Shown here: one piece after another, positions 8,061 to 16,196 of the stretch | Position numbering within the stretch: the first letter of the stretch is position 1 | How the letters are laid out: the number at the start of each line of letters is the position of its first letter | Assembly (NCBI RefSeq): GCF_004332295.1 | Contig: NZ_RXLP01000019.1 | Location: forward strand, 186,001-250,000 | Source: Alloscardovia theropitheci | GTDB lineage: Bacteria; Actinomycetota; Actinomycetes; Actinomycetales; Bifidobacteriaceae | Direction: 5' to 3' | DNA: 64,000 bases | Notes under the pieces: model-generated | Databases searched by the model: none | Told to the model about the DNA's origin: nothing | The model's input: only the letters and a program-made list of their open reading frames with translations | Position numbers and translations under genes: made by a program

Positions 8061-8894
8061 ATGCAGTATTTTACACGCACGCTTTCTTATGACGGTAGTG
8101 CTTCTGCTCAACTCTATGCTTACCTGATAGATAATTCCCCAGAAATTAATCCACACCGTATACGCCCAGCTATACTCATTTTCCCTGGCGGCGGGTATAA
8201 CAGAACGACCGATCGTGAAGCGGAATCAGTCGCTTTACAATTTTTAGCAGCCGGGTATCATGCATTTATTCTGCGTTACAGTGTTAAACCTGCCGTCTAT
8301 CCAACAGCACTTATTCAAGCTGCTCTTGCTATGCAAACTATCAGGGAAAACAGTAAAGCGTGGAATGTCGATGCGAGCGCGATAGCAGTTTTAGGATTTT
8401 CTGCAGGTGGACATCTTGCCGCAAATCTTGCAACTTCTGCTGGGGATAGTGAAATATCTGCCCATGGCTTTGATATCAGCGCTATCAAGCCAAATGCGCT
8501 TATGCTCTCATATCCGGTAATTAGTTCTGGACAATTCGCACATCAGGGGAGCTTTAATTGCCTTCTGGGTGAAAACGTCAATGATGAGAATTTACGAAAT
8601 GCTGTTAGCCTCGAAAAACATGTTGATTCCTCAACCCCACCAACATTCATTTGGCATACGATAACCGATGATACCGTCCCCGTTGAAAACTCTCTTGTTT
8701 TCATCCAAGCCTGTCTGAACGTCTCAGTGAGTATCGAAGCACACCTCTTACCTACTGGAGGACATGGCCTATCGTTAGGTACTGCTGAAACAGCAGACTG
8801 CAATAACCCAGCAACTCGAGAAGAGAGTGTAGCCGTATGGATGTCTCTTGCTTTAGCGTGGATTGAGCGAGTATTCGGGAAATTGAATAAATAA
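8061..8894 (+). CDS. Alpha/beta-hydrolase, acetyl-esterase-like
   Basis: A cytoplasmic esterase-like protein of about 277 residues with no signal peptide. It has the oxyanion segment LIFPGGGYNRTTDREAE, the nucleophile elbow GFSAGGH, an acidic residue in the TDDTVPVENS block and the catalytic histidine in GGHGLSLG. These are the marks of the acetyl xylan esterase/BD-FAE-like group. The start is placed at ATG 8061, because AAAGGA lies 6 nt before it; an in-frame ATG at 8046 has a poorer site. The gene is divergent from the nan-type operon and shares its 240-bp control region, so it could remove O-acetyl groups from imported sialic acids. That role is inference; the fold assignment is secure. 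Confidence 0.85.
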   Translation: MQYFTRTLSYDGSASAQLYAYLIDNSPEINPHRIRPAILIFPGGGYNRTTDREAESVALQFLAAGYHAFILRYSVKPAVYPTALIQAALAMQTIRENSKAWNVDASAIAVLGFSAGGHLAANLATSAGDSEISAHGFDISAIKPNALMLSYPVISSGQFAHQGSFNCLLGENVNDENLRNAVSLEKHVDSSTPPTFIWHTITDDTVPVENSLVFIQACLNVSVSIEAHLLPTGGHGLSLGTAETADCNNPATREESVAVWMSLALAWIERVFGKLNK

Positions 8895-8948
8895 AGCTGG
8901 ATAAATAACATTCGATAAATAATTTAGGATGACCATATATACGGCATT

Positions 8949-8978
8949 GGGGTGTATTTCAGTAACGAGATACACCCC
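8949..8978. terminator. Hairpin between convergent hydrolase genes
   Basis: GGGGTGTAT and ATACACCCC pair perfectly. With three further inner pairs (one G-T) the stem is 12 bp, with a 6-nt loop. It sits between two convergent genes, so it could end transcription from either side. No long T run follows. Confidence 0.55.
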
Positions 8979-9019
8979 ACGTATTATCACTTATCATCAC
9001 GGTATTATTGCTACATCAT

Positions 9020-9049
9020 CATTCCATAATTATTCATTCCATAATTATT
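9020..9049. repeat. Perfect 15-bp tandem duplication
   Basis: CATTCCATAATTATT occurs twice head to tail (9020-9034, 9035-9049) just downstream of the stop of the minus-strand hydrolase gene. It looks like replication slippage. Confidence 0.8.
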
Positions 9050-9072
9050 AATGCATAGCGTTCACACCATAG

Positions 9073-10155
9073 CTACCGTGACGTAGCGCGCTCGATCGCT
9101 TCTTTTATCCACCGGAATGATTCTCGCGATTCTGGAATCGGCAAAAGTGCGTAATCATGTGTCATCGCTTCTGCTACATGGAATTTCACCTCAACACGAG
9201 AGTTACGAAGTTTATCAACGAATAACGCCACATCCGGATAAAAAATTTCATTACTTCCCATAATCACTGTTACCGGCGAATCCGAAAGCGATTCGAGATT
9301 GCCATAAATCGGTGAAATTCTATAATCTTTCTGGCTTAATCCACCTGCCCATTCATGAGCGTCTACTCGCAAAAGTTCAGGACGAAGATAAGGATCATCA
9401 AAAGTAAGTTGGGAAATTTCAGGATTTTCTAGAGTCGTATCCACCCATGGACTTATAACAATAATTCCCTCTGGCACTGGGATACGTGTTTGCTGCGATG
9501 AGGTGGCATAATCGTTGTGCTCCTTAGCCCATTGAAGTGCCAATCCTAAAGCCAATCCTGCTCCCGCACTATCTCCCATGAGAATGACTCGCTCATAAGG
9601 ATGCGAACTGCGATACTGCTTATACAACGCTGTTATTTGCCTCGAAGCAGTCAATGCGTCACCATATGGAGCCGTATCATAATCTGGAGCTAGCACAGTA
9701 ACACCAAACTTATGTGCTAAACAGGTAAGAAATGTCGTATTATACCCGTTGAAACCTTTGACGTAAGCCCCACCATGAATGTATAGGATAGTCGTATGCG
9801 GAGCAATTGTTGAAGTAAAATTACTCGGTTTAAAGCAGTACGTCGTCAATCCATACGTTTCTGAAGATACATCGCTACCATCGTCAAACACGGTAGCTAA
9901 GCCTAATTTCATTGCGAGTTCAGGAAGACCCTTATTTGGTCGTTCTTTACCTCGTTCTTCATCAAACCACGCAGCTTCTTCCTGAGCACTTCGACGTGGG
10001 AATGAGCCATAGTATCTGTTCATCTCGTAAGCTAACGCGGACGAATTGAACTTTTTTCGTGTATACCAATCGTATGCCCAAGCTGCTCCCGCCACGAGTG
10101 CAAAACCTGCAGTTGCGCATGTGGCGATCTTCCTGAACAAGTGCGGGTGTGCCAT
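9073..10155 (-). CDS. Membrane-anchored alpha/beta-hydrolase, HSL-type esterase
   Basis: A 360-residue protein with a basic N-terminus and one hydrophobic helix at about residues 10-28, with no clear cleavage site. This suggests an N-terminal anchor with the hydrolase domain outside. The domain has ILYIHGGAYVKGF (HGGG-type oxyanion hole), GDSAGAGLALGLALQW (nucleophile elbow), IVISPWVDTTLENPE, an acidic block near GSNEIFYPDVALFVD and a C-terminal MTHDYALLP with the likely catalytic His. These place it in the hormone-sensitive-lipase/acetyl-hydrolase family. The substrate is unknown. It is convergent with the gene at 8061-8894 and divergent from another hydrolase at 10521, giving three hydrolase genes in a row with little mutual similarity. 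Confidence 0.85.
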   Translation of the reverse strand: MAHPHLFRKIATCATAGFALVAGAAWAYDWYTRKKFNSSALAYEMNRYYGSFPRRSAQEEAAWFDEERGKERPNKGLPELAMKLGLATVFDDGSDVSSETYGLTTYCFKPSNFTSTIAPHTTILYIHGGAYVKGFNGYNTTFLTCLAHKFGVTVLAPDYDTAPYGDALTASRQITALYKQYRSSHPYERVILMGDSAGAGLALGLALQWAKEHNDYATSSQQTRIPVPEGIIVISPWVDTTLENPEISQLTFDDPYLRPELLRVDAHEWAGGLSQKDYRISPIYGNLESLSDSPVTVIMGSNEIFYPDVALFVDKLRNSRVEVKFHVAEAMTHDYALLPIPESRESFRWIKEAIERATSR

Positions 10156-10520
10156 ATGTATTCCTTCCTTGGAATTATCACGTATCGTACGATATGCACC
10201 GATGCATCCGTTACTTTCTTTATAAATTAAGCTTTACTCTCATACTCTTAGTCGTTTCATATGAGAAAACTATTTTTTAGTATATCGCGAATTGATATTC
10301 TTGAGAACACACTCAGTCATGCGTTTTGTATGTAGACACTATGACTCACCCCTTTGTTAAATGATTTGACATGAGGTACCCTAAGAAAGTAGGAAAAACG
10401 AAGAAGTTTAATCACATGAATTTCGAAAGACTTATGGATAACGCATCGTAGCAATAAGTAGATATCTTTAACGTCTTTCATGAGTATTCATGTGCTCGGT
10501 TTACAAAGCGGGAGGACGAT
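10156..10520. promoter_or_regulatory. Divergent promoter region between two hydrolase genes (365 bp)
   Basis: This is non-coding and AT-rich. TTGACA at 10366-10371 with TAGGAA 18 bp further on is a weak promoter candidate for the rightward gene. A strong GGGAGG lies 5 nt before the ATG at 10521. I see no strong dyad or conserved RNA. Confidence 0.35.
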
Positions 10521-11504
10521 ATGCGCTATTCTTACTCGGGACAAGAGTGGATGGAATCACGCATTGATCCAGAACTTTATCATGATTTATGTGAGCTTGC
10601 ACAACGTACAGGGGATTTATCAAAACTCCCTCCCGATGAGCGCAGGGAAATTCAAGCAGGTCTCATTGATAAAGAACCGGAGTGGATTTCTCACGAACTT
10701 GATATTCGAGATATCTATATCACGGGATTAGACAACGACCCGTCTGTGAAAATTCGAATCTATGAACCACAAGAAAACAGAAATCACAAGAATTTAACTC
10801 CTGGGATTCTATGCATTCACAGTGGAGGTATGTGGGCGGGAACTCTTGAATCCGAACACGTAATTCATGCGCGTCTTGCCCTGGACCTCCAGGTGCCTGT
10901 GGTAAGTGTCGATTATCGTTTGGCACCAGAAAATCCATATCCTGCAGGTCTGCGCGATTGCTATGCCGCTTTGTTATGGTTTACGAGTAATGCGCACACA
11001 CTCGGAGTGGATTCTCAACGCATTGCAATTTTCGGAGGATCAGCCGGAGGAGGACTCGCCACAGCATTGTCATTGTATGCAAAAGATCATAACGGTCCTT
11101 ATATTCATGCTGTAATGGCTCTGTATCCTATGCTCGATGACACGAATACAACAGCATCAAGCTATCAAATCTCGCACGCTAAATCCTGGGATCGACGCGA
11201 TAATCTCGAAGCTTGGCATTGGTATTTAGGTCAAACAGAACCGGATATTTACGCGTCTCCTATTCGAGCAAGCTTGGAAGAACTTGAAGGCTTACCACCA
11301 ACTTATATTGATGTAGGCGCCCTCGATGCTTTCCGAGATGAAGATCTCACCTTTGCTTCACATCTATGCGCGGCTGGAGTAGATGTAGAATTCCATCTCA
11401 TACCTCACATGTATCACGGAGGGGAAAATGTCAGTCCACAAGCAGCAATTAGTCAGCGTATGAATGAGTATCGTTTGGACTGGCTACAACGCCACCTTTA
11501 TTAG
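10521..11504 (+). CDS. Alpha/beta-hydrolase, HSL family esterase/lipase
   Basis: A cytoplasmic protein of 327 residues with the arylacetamide-deacetylase/HSL layout. It has an N-terminal cap of about 75 residues, then LCIHSGGMWAG, VVSVDYRLAPENPYPAGLRD (a strong family signature), the nucleophile elbow FGGSAGGGLA, ALDAFRDED with the acid, and HMYHGGEN with the catalytic His. Two small departures stand out: the oxyanion motif is HSGG instead of HGGG, and the elbow is GGSAGG instead of GDSAGG. Both are tolerated within the family. The ATG has GGGAGG 5 nt upstream. It appears monocistronic, and the substrate is unknown. Confidence 0.88.
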   Translation: MRYSYSGQEWMESRIDPELYHDLCELAQRTGDLSKLPPDERREIQAGLIDKEPEWISHELDIRDIYITGLDNDPSVKIRIYEPQENRNHKNLTPGILCIHSGGMWAGTLESEHVIHARLALDLQVPVVSVDYRLAPENPYPAGLRDCYAALLWFTSNAHTLGVDSQRIAIFGGSAGGGLATALSLYAKDHNGPYIHAVMALYPMLDDTNTTASSYQISHAKSWDRRDNLEAWHWYLGQTEPDIYASPIRASLEELEGLPPTYIDVGALDAFRDEDLTFASHLCAAGVDVEFHLIPHMYHGGENVSPQAAISQRMNEYRLDWLQRHLY

Positions 11505-11590
11505 CACAGAAACCTTATCCGAACTCTCCACTCTATTTCAGCTCATCAACTCAACTCTCTCATTCGACTCCATAGCGTAAAATAATCATC

Positions 11591-12568
11591 ATGGCACAGA
11601 AAAAGGGACCAACTAAGGGTTCGGGTGGAAAGCACCGCAATAAGTTAGCAGGTAAAGGACCTACTCCAAAGGCTGAGGATCGCGTTTATCATAAGGCATA
11701 TGCTGCAAAGAAAGCTGCAGACAAACGTAAGGCCGCAGACCCACGTCTAGCAGCAAAGCGTCGCGTAGCTAAATTTACTTCTGATTCTGACGACATCGTT
11801 ATCGGTCGCAACGCAGTTTTGGAAGCTCTTCGCGTAGGTGTACCAAGCAAAGATATTTATATTGCATCACGTATCGAGCATGACGATCGCACCCGTGAAA
11901 TTATCAAGCTTGCAGGTATTCAAGGCTTGCATTTACTTGAAGCTGACCGTTTGGAAATGGATCGCATTGCACGCAGTAGCAATCATCAAGGTGTTGTGCT
12001 GCGAGTTCAACCTTATCAGTATGCATCTTTGGCGCAGCTCGCAGACCGTGCAGAAGCAAAGGCTGCAGCTCTTGCAGGAGCGTCGCCGAAGGCACGTAAC
12101 CTTGCGCGACCATTATTTATAGCTCTTGACGGTGTAACCGACTCGCAGAATTTAGGTGCAGTTATTCGTTCGGCAGCTGCTTTCGGCGCCAATGGAGTCA
12201 TCCTTCCGGAACGCCGTAGCGCTTCAGTAACTTCAGCGGCATGGAAAGTATCGGCTGGTGCTGCTGCTCATATGCCAGTGGCGCGCGTTGTTAATCTAAC
12301 GAAGGCTATCGAGAGCTTGCACGAACGCGGGTATTATGCAATCGGCCTTGATGGCGGTGGAGATGCATTAGTCGGAGAATCAGGTTTCGAAACTGATCCG
12401 CTCGTTGTCGTACTCGGTTCGGAAGGCAAGGGAATTAGCCGATTAGTTCGTGAAGCATGCGATAGTATCGTCGGTATTCCAATGACTTCGATGGTTGAAT
12501 CACTCAACGCATCCGTAGCTGCTGGTATTGCGCTATATAGCGTTCATAAGGCACGAATTTCGCAGTAA
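11591..12568 (+). CDS. rlmB: 23S rRNA (guanosine-2'-O-)-methyltransferase, SpoU/TrmH family
   Basis: RlmB methylates the ribose of a conserved guanosine (G2251 in E. coli) in the peptidyl-transferase loop of 23S rRNA. The 325-residue protein has a Lys-rich, disordered N-terminus of about 65 residues, common in actinobacteria. A substrate-binding domain follows from IVIGRNAVLEAL, then the knotted SPOUT domain with motif 1 (TDSQNLGAVIRSAAAFG), motif 2 (VVVLGSEGKGISR) and motif 3 (IPMTSMVESLNASVAAGIALY). There is no Shine-Dalgarno sequence. TAAAAT ends 7 nt before the ATG, so the mRNA may be leaderless. Confidence 0.92.
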   Translation: MAQKKGPTKGSGGKHRNKLAGKGPTPKAEDRVYHKAYAAKKAADKRKAADPRLAAKRRVAKFTSDSDDIVIGRNAVLEALRVGVPSKDIYIASRIEHDDRTREIIKLAGIQGLHLLEADRLEMDRIARSSNHQGVVLRVQPYQYASLAQLADRAEAKAAALAGASPKARNLARPLFIALDGVTDSQNLGAVIRSAAAFGANGVILPERRSASVTSAAWKVSAGAAAHMPVARVVNLTKAIESLHERGYYAIGLDGGGDALVGESGFETDPLVVVLGSEGKGISRLVREACDSIVGIPMTSMVESLNASVAAGIALYSVHKARISQ

Positions 12569-12603
12569 TCAGCATACAGAACCTCGTCTGCTCTCATACG
12601 ACA

Positions 12604-12648
12604 AATGATTGTGGCGTGATGGAATTACACCATCACGCCACAATCATT
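12604..12648. terminator. Perfect 19-bp hairpin downstream of rlmB
   Basis: AATGATTGTGGCGTGATGG pairs perfectly with its complement around a 7-nt loop (12604-12622, 12630-12648). It lies between convergent genes and probably stops transcription both ways, although no T run follows on either strand. Confidence 0.7.
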
Positions 12649-12723
12649 ATAAAGCGATTAATAAAATAGTTGTACTTCTATTTTCTAATAAACTACTTGT
12701 ATGACAGATGCTTTGTTCCCTAA

Positions 12724-12739
12724 TGTTTCACGTGAAACA
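12724..12739. other. parS site 1, centre of a 44-bp palindrome
   Basis: TGTTTCACGTGAAACA is the perfect 16-bp ParB-binding consensus. Here it is the core of a 44-bp palindrome (12710-12753) with only one mismatched pair, in the gap between convergent rlmB and the DUF4032 gene. It is the outermost of six parS copies in the window. Confidence 0.92.
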
Positions 12740-12779
12740 TTAGAGAACAAAGCACGCCATCTACGCTAGATTCGATTCT

Positions 12780-14150
12780 CTACTCCGTTGCCCACACAGC
12801 TGCATCAGGATCATCTTCAGCGTTATAATCGTCATAATCATCCATAACGCCTGAATCAGCTTCATCAAGAATCGACTGAATTGCTTGCGAATCCATCTTA
12901 TACTCACCCAGATTGGTTTCAATGTAATCTTCCACCGCTTCTGGAGTCGATACATCGTGCCCAATCTTTTCGGCCATCTCTTGACGATGGTTCAGAACTT
13001 CATGGAAGAACTGAGCTGGTTCAATTTGGCTGCGATACTCAGGAGGAATTCGGCGAACTGTAGGCTCGAAAACTTCACGCATCCAATCAGTTGCTACCAC
13101 TTCAAGTTCTTCACCTTGACGCCATGTCGATGTGCGGTAAGCATCCAAATCATTGAGCAAACGACGCGCTTGGTTCTCTTGTACATCCAAACCAGTCAAA
13201 CGCAAAAGCTTGTTTGACGCATATCCAGCATCAACTACACGAGGACGGACATTAATTTTTGTGCCATCTTCAGTTGTGGTCATTTCCAGCTCATCGACAT
13301 CAAAGCCCAAATCATTGAGACGATTGACGCGCTGTTCAATCTTCCACATCTCATCAGGTGCGAATGATGACATACCTGTAAGCGCATCCCACAATTCATG
13401 GTAGCGATCAGCTAAGCGGTTACCTACCTCAATTTCATCTACTTCACTTGGAAGAAGATTACCCGAATGCAAATCCATCAATTCGCCGATGATATTGGTC
13501 CGTGCCAAATCGATATCGTACTCACGCTGACCGTCAGTAAGATTGCTATACAAAGCACCCGTTTCGGCATCAACGAGTACAGCAGAGTAGTTATCAGCAT
13601 CACGTAAGAATAAGACGTTGGATAGCGAGACATCACCCCAATAGAATCCTTGCAAATGTAAGCGCACGAGCAAAACCGCGAGAGCGTCGATAAGGCGGTC
13701 GGCAGTATCAGCACGCAAATTTCTCGCAAATAAAGCACGATACGGCAAAGAAAACTTTAACTGTTCAGTTACTAAAATCGCTTCAAGTGGCTGCCCATCA
13801 ACGCCATGTCGGCCTGCAACAACACCAATCGGCTTTACGCTCGGTACATCAATTTTTTCCAAGCTACGAAGCATTTCATATTCTTTAACCGCCGAACGGT
13901 ACGAAATCTCTTTCATAGCGTTAATTTGATCGCCAACGCGCACAAAGCGCACAACGTGCCTCGATATACCACGTGGAAGATTAACGATAAGATCCTCTGA
14001 CCATTTAACTAAAGGTAACGACCACGGCAGAGTAAACAACCGTGGATTCGCCGTAGCAGCAGTAATATTAAGAGTCTGAGGTTCTGCACGATCGACGTTT
14101 GATTCGGAAGAACCATTTGAAGTTCCGTTAGATAACAGTGTATCAGCCAT
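12780..14150 (-). CDS. DUF4032 protein with kinase-like fold
   Basis: A cytoplasmic protein of 456 residues, recognised as the actinobacterial DUF4032/lipopolysaccharide-kinase-like family. The N-terminal half looks like a small-molecule or atypical protein kinase: an MKEI lysine near residue 80, FYWGDVSLSNVLF in place of the HxDxxxxN catalytic loop, and LVDAETG in place of DFG. A C-terminal region with RLTGLDVQENQARRLLNDLDAYR and WMREVFEPTVRRIPPEYRS is shared by the family and has no assigned role. An acidic tail ends the protein. The ATG has a strong GAGGAG. Substrate unknown; the kinase-like fold is inferred from motifs. Confidence 0.8.
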   Translation of the reverse strand: MADTLLSNGTSNGSSESNVDRAEPQTLNITAATANPRLFTLPWSLPLVKWSEDLIVNLPRGISRHVVRFVRVGDQINAMKEISYRSAVKEYEMLRSLEKIDVPSVKPIGVVAGRHGVDGQPLEAILVTEQLKFSLPYRALFARNLRADTADRLIDALAVLLVRLHLQGFYWGDVSLSNVLFLRDADNYSAVLVDAETGALYSNLTDGQREYDIDLARTNIIGELMDLHSGNLLPSEVDEIEVGNRLADRYHELWDALTGMSSFAPDEMWKIEQRVNRLNDLGFDVDELEMTTTEDGTKINVRPRVVDAGYASNKLLRLTGLDVQENQARRLLNDLDAYRTSTWRQGEELEVVATDWMREVFEPTVRRIPPEYRSQIEPAQFFHEVLNHRQEMAEKIGHDVSTPEAVEDYIETNLGEYKMDSQAIQSILDEADSGVMDDYDDYNAEDDPDAAVWATE

Positions 14151-14457
14151 AATTCATTGCTCCTCTCGGATGCGTACATATATAGATTAGCAAAGCGTGC
14201 TGAGCAGAGATAAGTATCACCGTTTCTATATCCAGTGAATAACACACTCTAACATTATCGCTGTCAAGCTACTACAGAGCTTTACCAAATAAATAACAAA
14301 GAACCAGAATATATGTAGTATTTTGACGGTATTTTGGCATGATAACTTCTTAAAATGCTATATACTCGAATCACGATTCATCACTGCAGATTGAATCCAC
14401 TGATTGAATCTACCGCGAAATACCCAGACATAACAGATGCAAAGGAGCTACATCCAC
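14151..14457. promoter_or_regulatory. Divergent intergenic region (307 bp)
   Basis: The region is AT-rich and holds a ribosome-binding site GAGGAG for the leftward gene and AAAGGAG for the rightward small membrane protein. TATACT at 14361-14366 is a possible -10 for the rightward gene, but no matching -35 is seen. Nothing else is evident. Confidence 0.3.
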
Positions 14458-14712
14458 ATGGGACGACCCGAACCTATTCTAGGCTTTCTCGCAGGTCTAG
14501 ATCTTCCTCTTATCTTAAACATACTGAAATGGTGTGTTTTTATCATAATTCTTATTATGGGAGGACTTGACGTATATAGGCACTATCTCATTCATTTAGA
14601 CCATTGGTTAGAATGGGGCGCTACTTATTATGTCGTTATTATCTACTTTATTCCCTATCTCGTTATAGATCTTATAGTTTTATTCGCACTCAGTTTTGCG
14701 AAGATTGGTTAA
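14458..14712 (+). CDS. Small two-helix membrane protein, unknown function
   Basis: An 84-residue protein that I do not recognise. It starts MGRPEPILGFLAGLDLPL and has two strongly hydrophobic segments (about residues 15-37 and 55-80) separated by a short polar loop, DVYRHYLIHLDHWLEWG. The ATG follows AAAGGAG with a spacing of about 10 nt. It is a single gene, followed by a bidirectional hairpin. The hydrophobic pattern and the ribosome-binding site argue for a real gene. Confidence 0.65.
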   Translation: MGRPEPILGFLAGLDLPLILNILKWCVFIIILIMGGLDVYRHYLIHLDHWLEWGATYYVVIIYFIPYLVIDLIVLFALSFAKIG

Positions 14713-14749
14713 GTATATAGCTGCACATGATGGTATATTACTGAAAGCA

Positions 14750-14795
14750 AATAAGAGGGGTTCCACTCATATCGACGAGCGGAACCCCTCTTATT
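14750..14795. terminator. Bidirectional terminator hairpin
   Basis: A 19-bp stem (one mismatch) with an 8-nt loop: AATAAGAGGGGTTCCACTC at 14750-14768 pairs with 14777-14795. The A-rich and T-rich stem ends suit termination of both the small membrane protein gene and the convergent ABC ATPase gene. Confidence 0.8.
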
Positions 14796-14840
14796 GAAGA
14801 AGACTACCTTTAAAAGGAATTAATCCTAATCAGCAATGAA

Positions 14841-15968
14841 CTAGTTCAAGCGCAACTCGGAAGATGGTGCGAACAAGTGCATCTTTGTTGGATCGATGTG
14901 GATGCGTACAGTTGCGCCAACCTGTGGAAGTGCACGAGGATTTACGCGAACAGTAGTCATATTGTTCTGATCAGACATAACAGTTGCTGCCTCATCGGAA
15001 CCGTTTGCATCAACAATGTTTCCGTAGATGTAACCATCGGAACCAAGATCTTCAACGTTCAAAACATTGAGCTTGAATGCATCTGGCTCAGTGTCGGATG
15101 CGAGAGAAGCATCTTCTGGACGGAAGCCGATGATAATCTTGTTGTCATCTTCAGCAGTGAGCTTAGAAACAACCTCAGCTGGCAATGTGATTGCGTCATC
15201 ACCGATGATTGCCTTACCATTTTCTACCTTGTGAGTAGAAATATTCATGGATGGAGATCCGATGAAGCCTGCTACGAATACGTTCTCTGGACGATCGTAG
15301 AGCTCAGTTGGAGCACCAACCTGCTGAAGAATACCAAGCTTAATAACAGCAATGCGATCACCCATGGTCAAAGCTTCAGTCTGATCGTGAGTAACGTACA
15401 AAGTAGTTACACCGAGCTGACGCTGCAATGCTGCAATCTGAGTACGAGTCTGTACACGGAGCTTTGCATCCAAGTTAGACAAAGGCTCATCCATGAGGAA
15501 GACCTTTGGCTGACGTACGATTGCACGACCCATTGCTACACGCTGACGCTGACCACCAGAAAGTGCCTTTGGCTTACGATCAAGATACTCAGTCAAATCG
15601 AGGATAGCTGCTGCCTTCTCCACGCGAGCGCGAATCTCATCCTTTGGAGTACCAGCAATCTTCAAAGCGAAGCCCATATTGTCTGCCACAGTCATGTGTG
15701 GGTACAAAGCATAGTTCTGGAATACCATTGCGATATCGCGGTCCTTAGGCTGCATGTTAGTGACATCCTTGCCACCGATCAAGATGCGACCCTTGTTTAC
15801 TTCCTCAAGACCTGCGAGCATACGCAAAGTTGTTGACTTACCGCAACCAGATGGACCAACGAGAACGAGGAATTCGCCGTCGTTGATGGTGAGGTTAAGG
15901 TTGTCTACAGATGGTGTGTCATTACCTGGGTAAATACGGGTAACGTTCTCAAATACCACTTCTGCCAT
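14841..15968 (-). CDS. ugpC: Stand-alone sugar ABC importer ATPase, MalK/MsmK/UgpC type
   Basis: The cytoplasmic energy-coupling subunit for carbohydrate (CUT1) importers, 375 residues. Walker A is GPSGCGKSTTLRMLAGLEEV, the Q-loop is MVFQNYALYPHMTV, the signature LSGGQRQRVAMGRAI, Walker B VFLMDEPLSNLDAKLR and the H-loop YVTHDQTEA. The C-terminal TOBE/OB domain (from about residue 240) is the regulatory domain of MalK proteins. No permease or binding protein is adjacent. Bifidobacteria commonly use one shared MalK-type ATPase for many sugar importers, and this gene fits that role. The ATG follows AAAGGATTATATT. Confidence 0.9.
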   Translation of the reverse strand: MAEVVFENVTRIYPGNDTPSVDNLNLTINDGEFLVLVGPSGCGKSTTLRMLAGLEEVNKGRILIGGKDVTNMQPKDRDIAMVFQNYALYPHMTVADNMGFALKIAGTPKDEIRARVEKAAAILDLTEYLDRKPKALSGGQRQRVAMGRAIVRQPKVFLMDEPLSNLDAKLRVQTRTQIAALQRQLGVTTLYVTHDQTEALTMGDRIAVIKLGILQQVGAPTELYDRPENVFVAGFIGSPSMNISTHKVENGKAIIGDDAITLPAEVVSKLTAEDDNKIIIGFRPEDASLASDTEPDAFKLNVLNVEDLGSDGYIYGNIVDANGSDEAATVMSDQNNMTTVRVNPRALPQVGATVRIHIDPTKMHLFAPSSELRLN

Positions 15969-16110
15969 AATATAATCCTTTCATTGGCAGGTACGTGCCA
16001 AACGATCCGAGTGAGAGGGTTCGGTTTTTCTGTGGTTCTAAGAAGAAATACTCTTCGTCGAGCCACTACTAACTATACACAACGAAACGCCAGAAACGCT
16101 AGATTTCGTC

Positions 16111-16157
16111 AATTTGCGTAAAAATTTGTGTAAAAAATTCTCATAAATTCGTGTAAT
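16111..16157. repeat. Repeated 12-mers in ugpC-kinase divergent region
   Basis: AATTTGCGTAAA and AATTTGTGTAAA are adjacent (16111-16122, 16123-16134), with a third related copy AATTCGTGTAAT at 16146-16157. They lie just upstream of the kinase start and could be a regulator-binding array. Confidence 0.45.
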
Positions 16158-16196
16158 TTCGTACACGACACGCATTTTTACATAAGATAGTGAGCT

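Noticed and set aside
14877-15836. 319-codon open frame antisense to the MalK-type ATPase
   Set aside because: It covers a strongly conserved ABC ATPase on the other strand, has unusual Cys/Trp/Tyr-rich composition and no ribosome-binding site.
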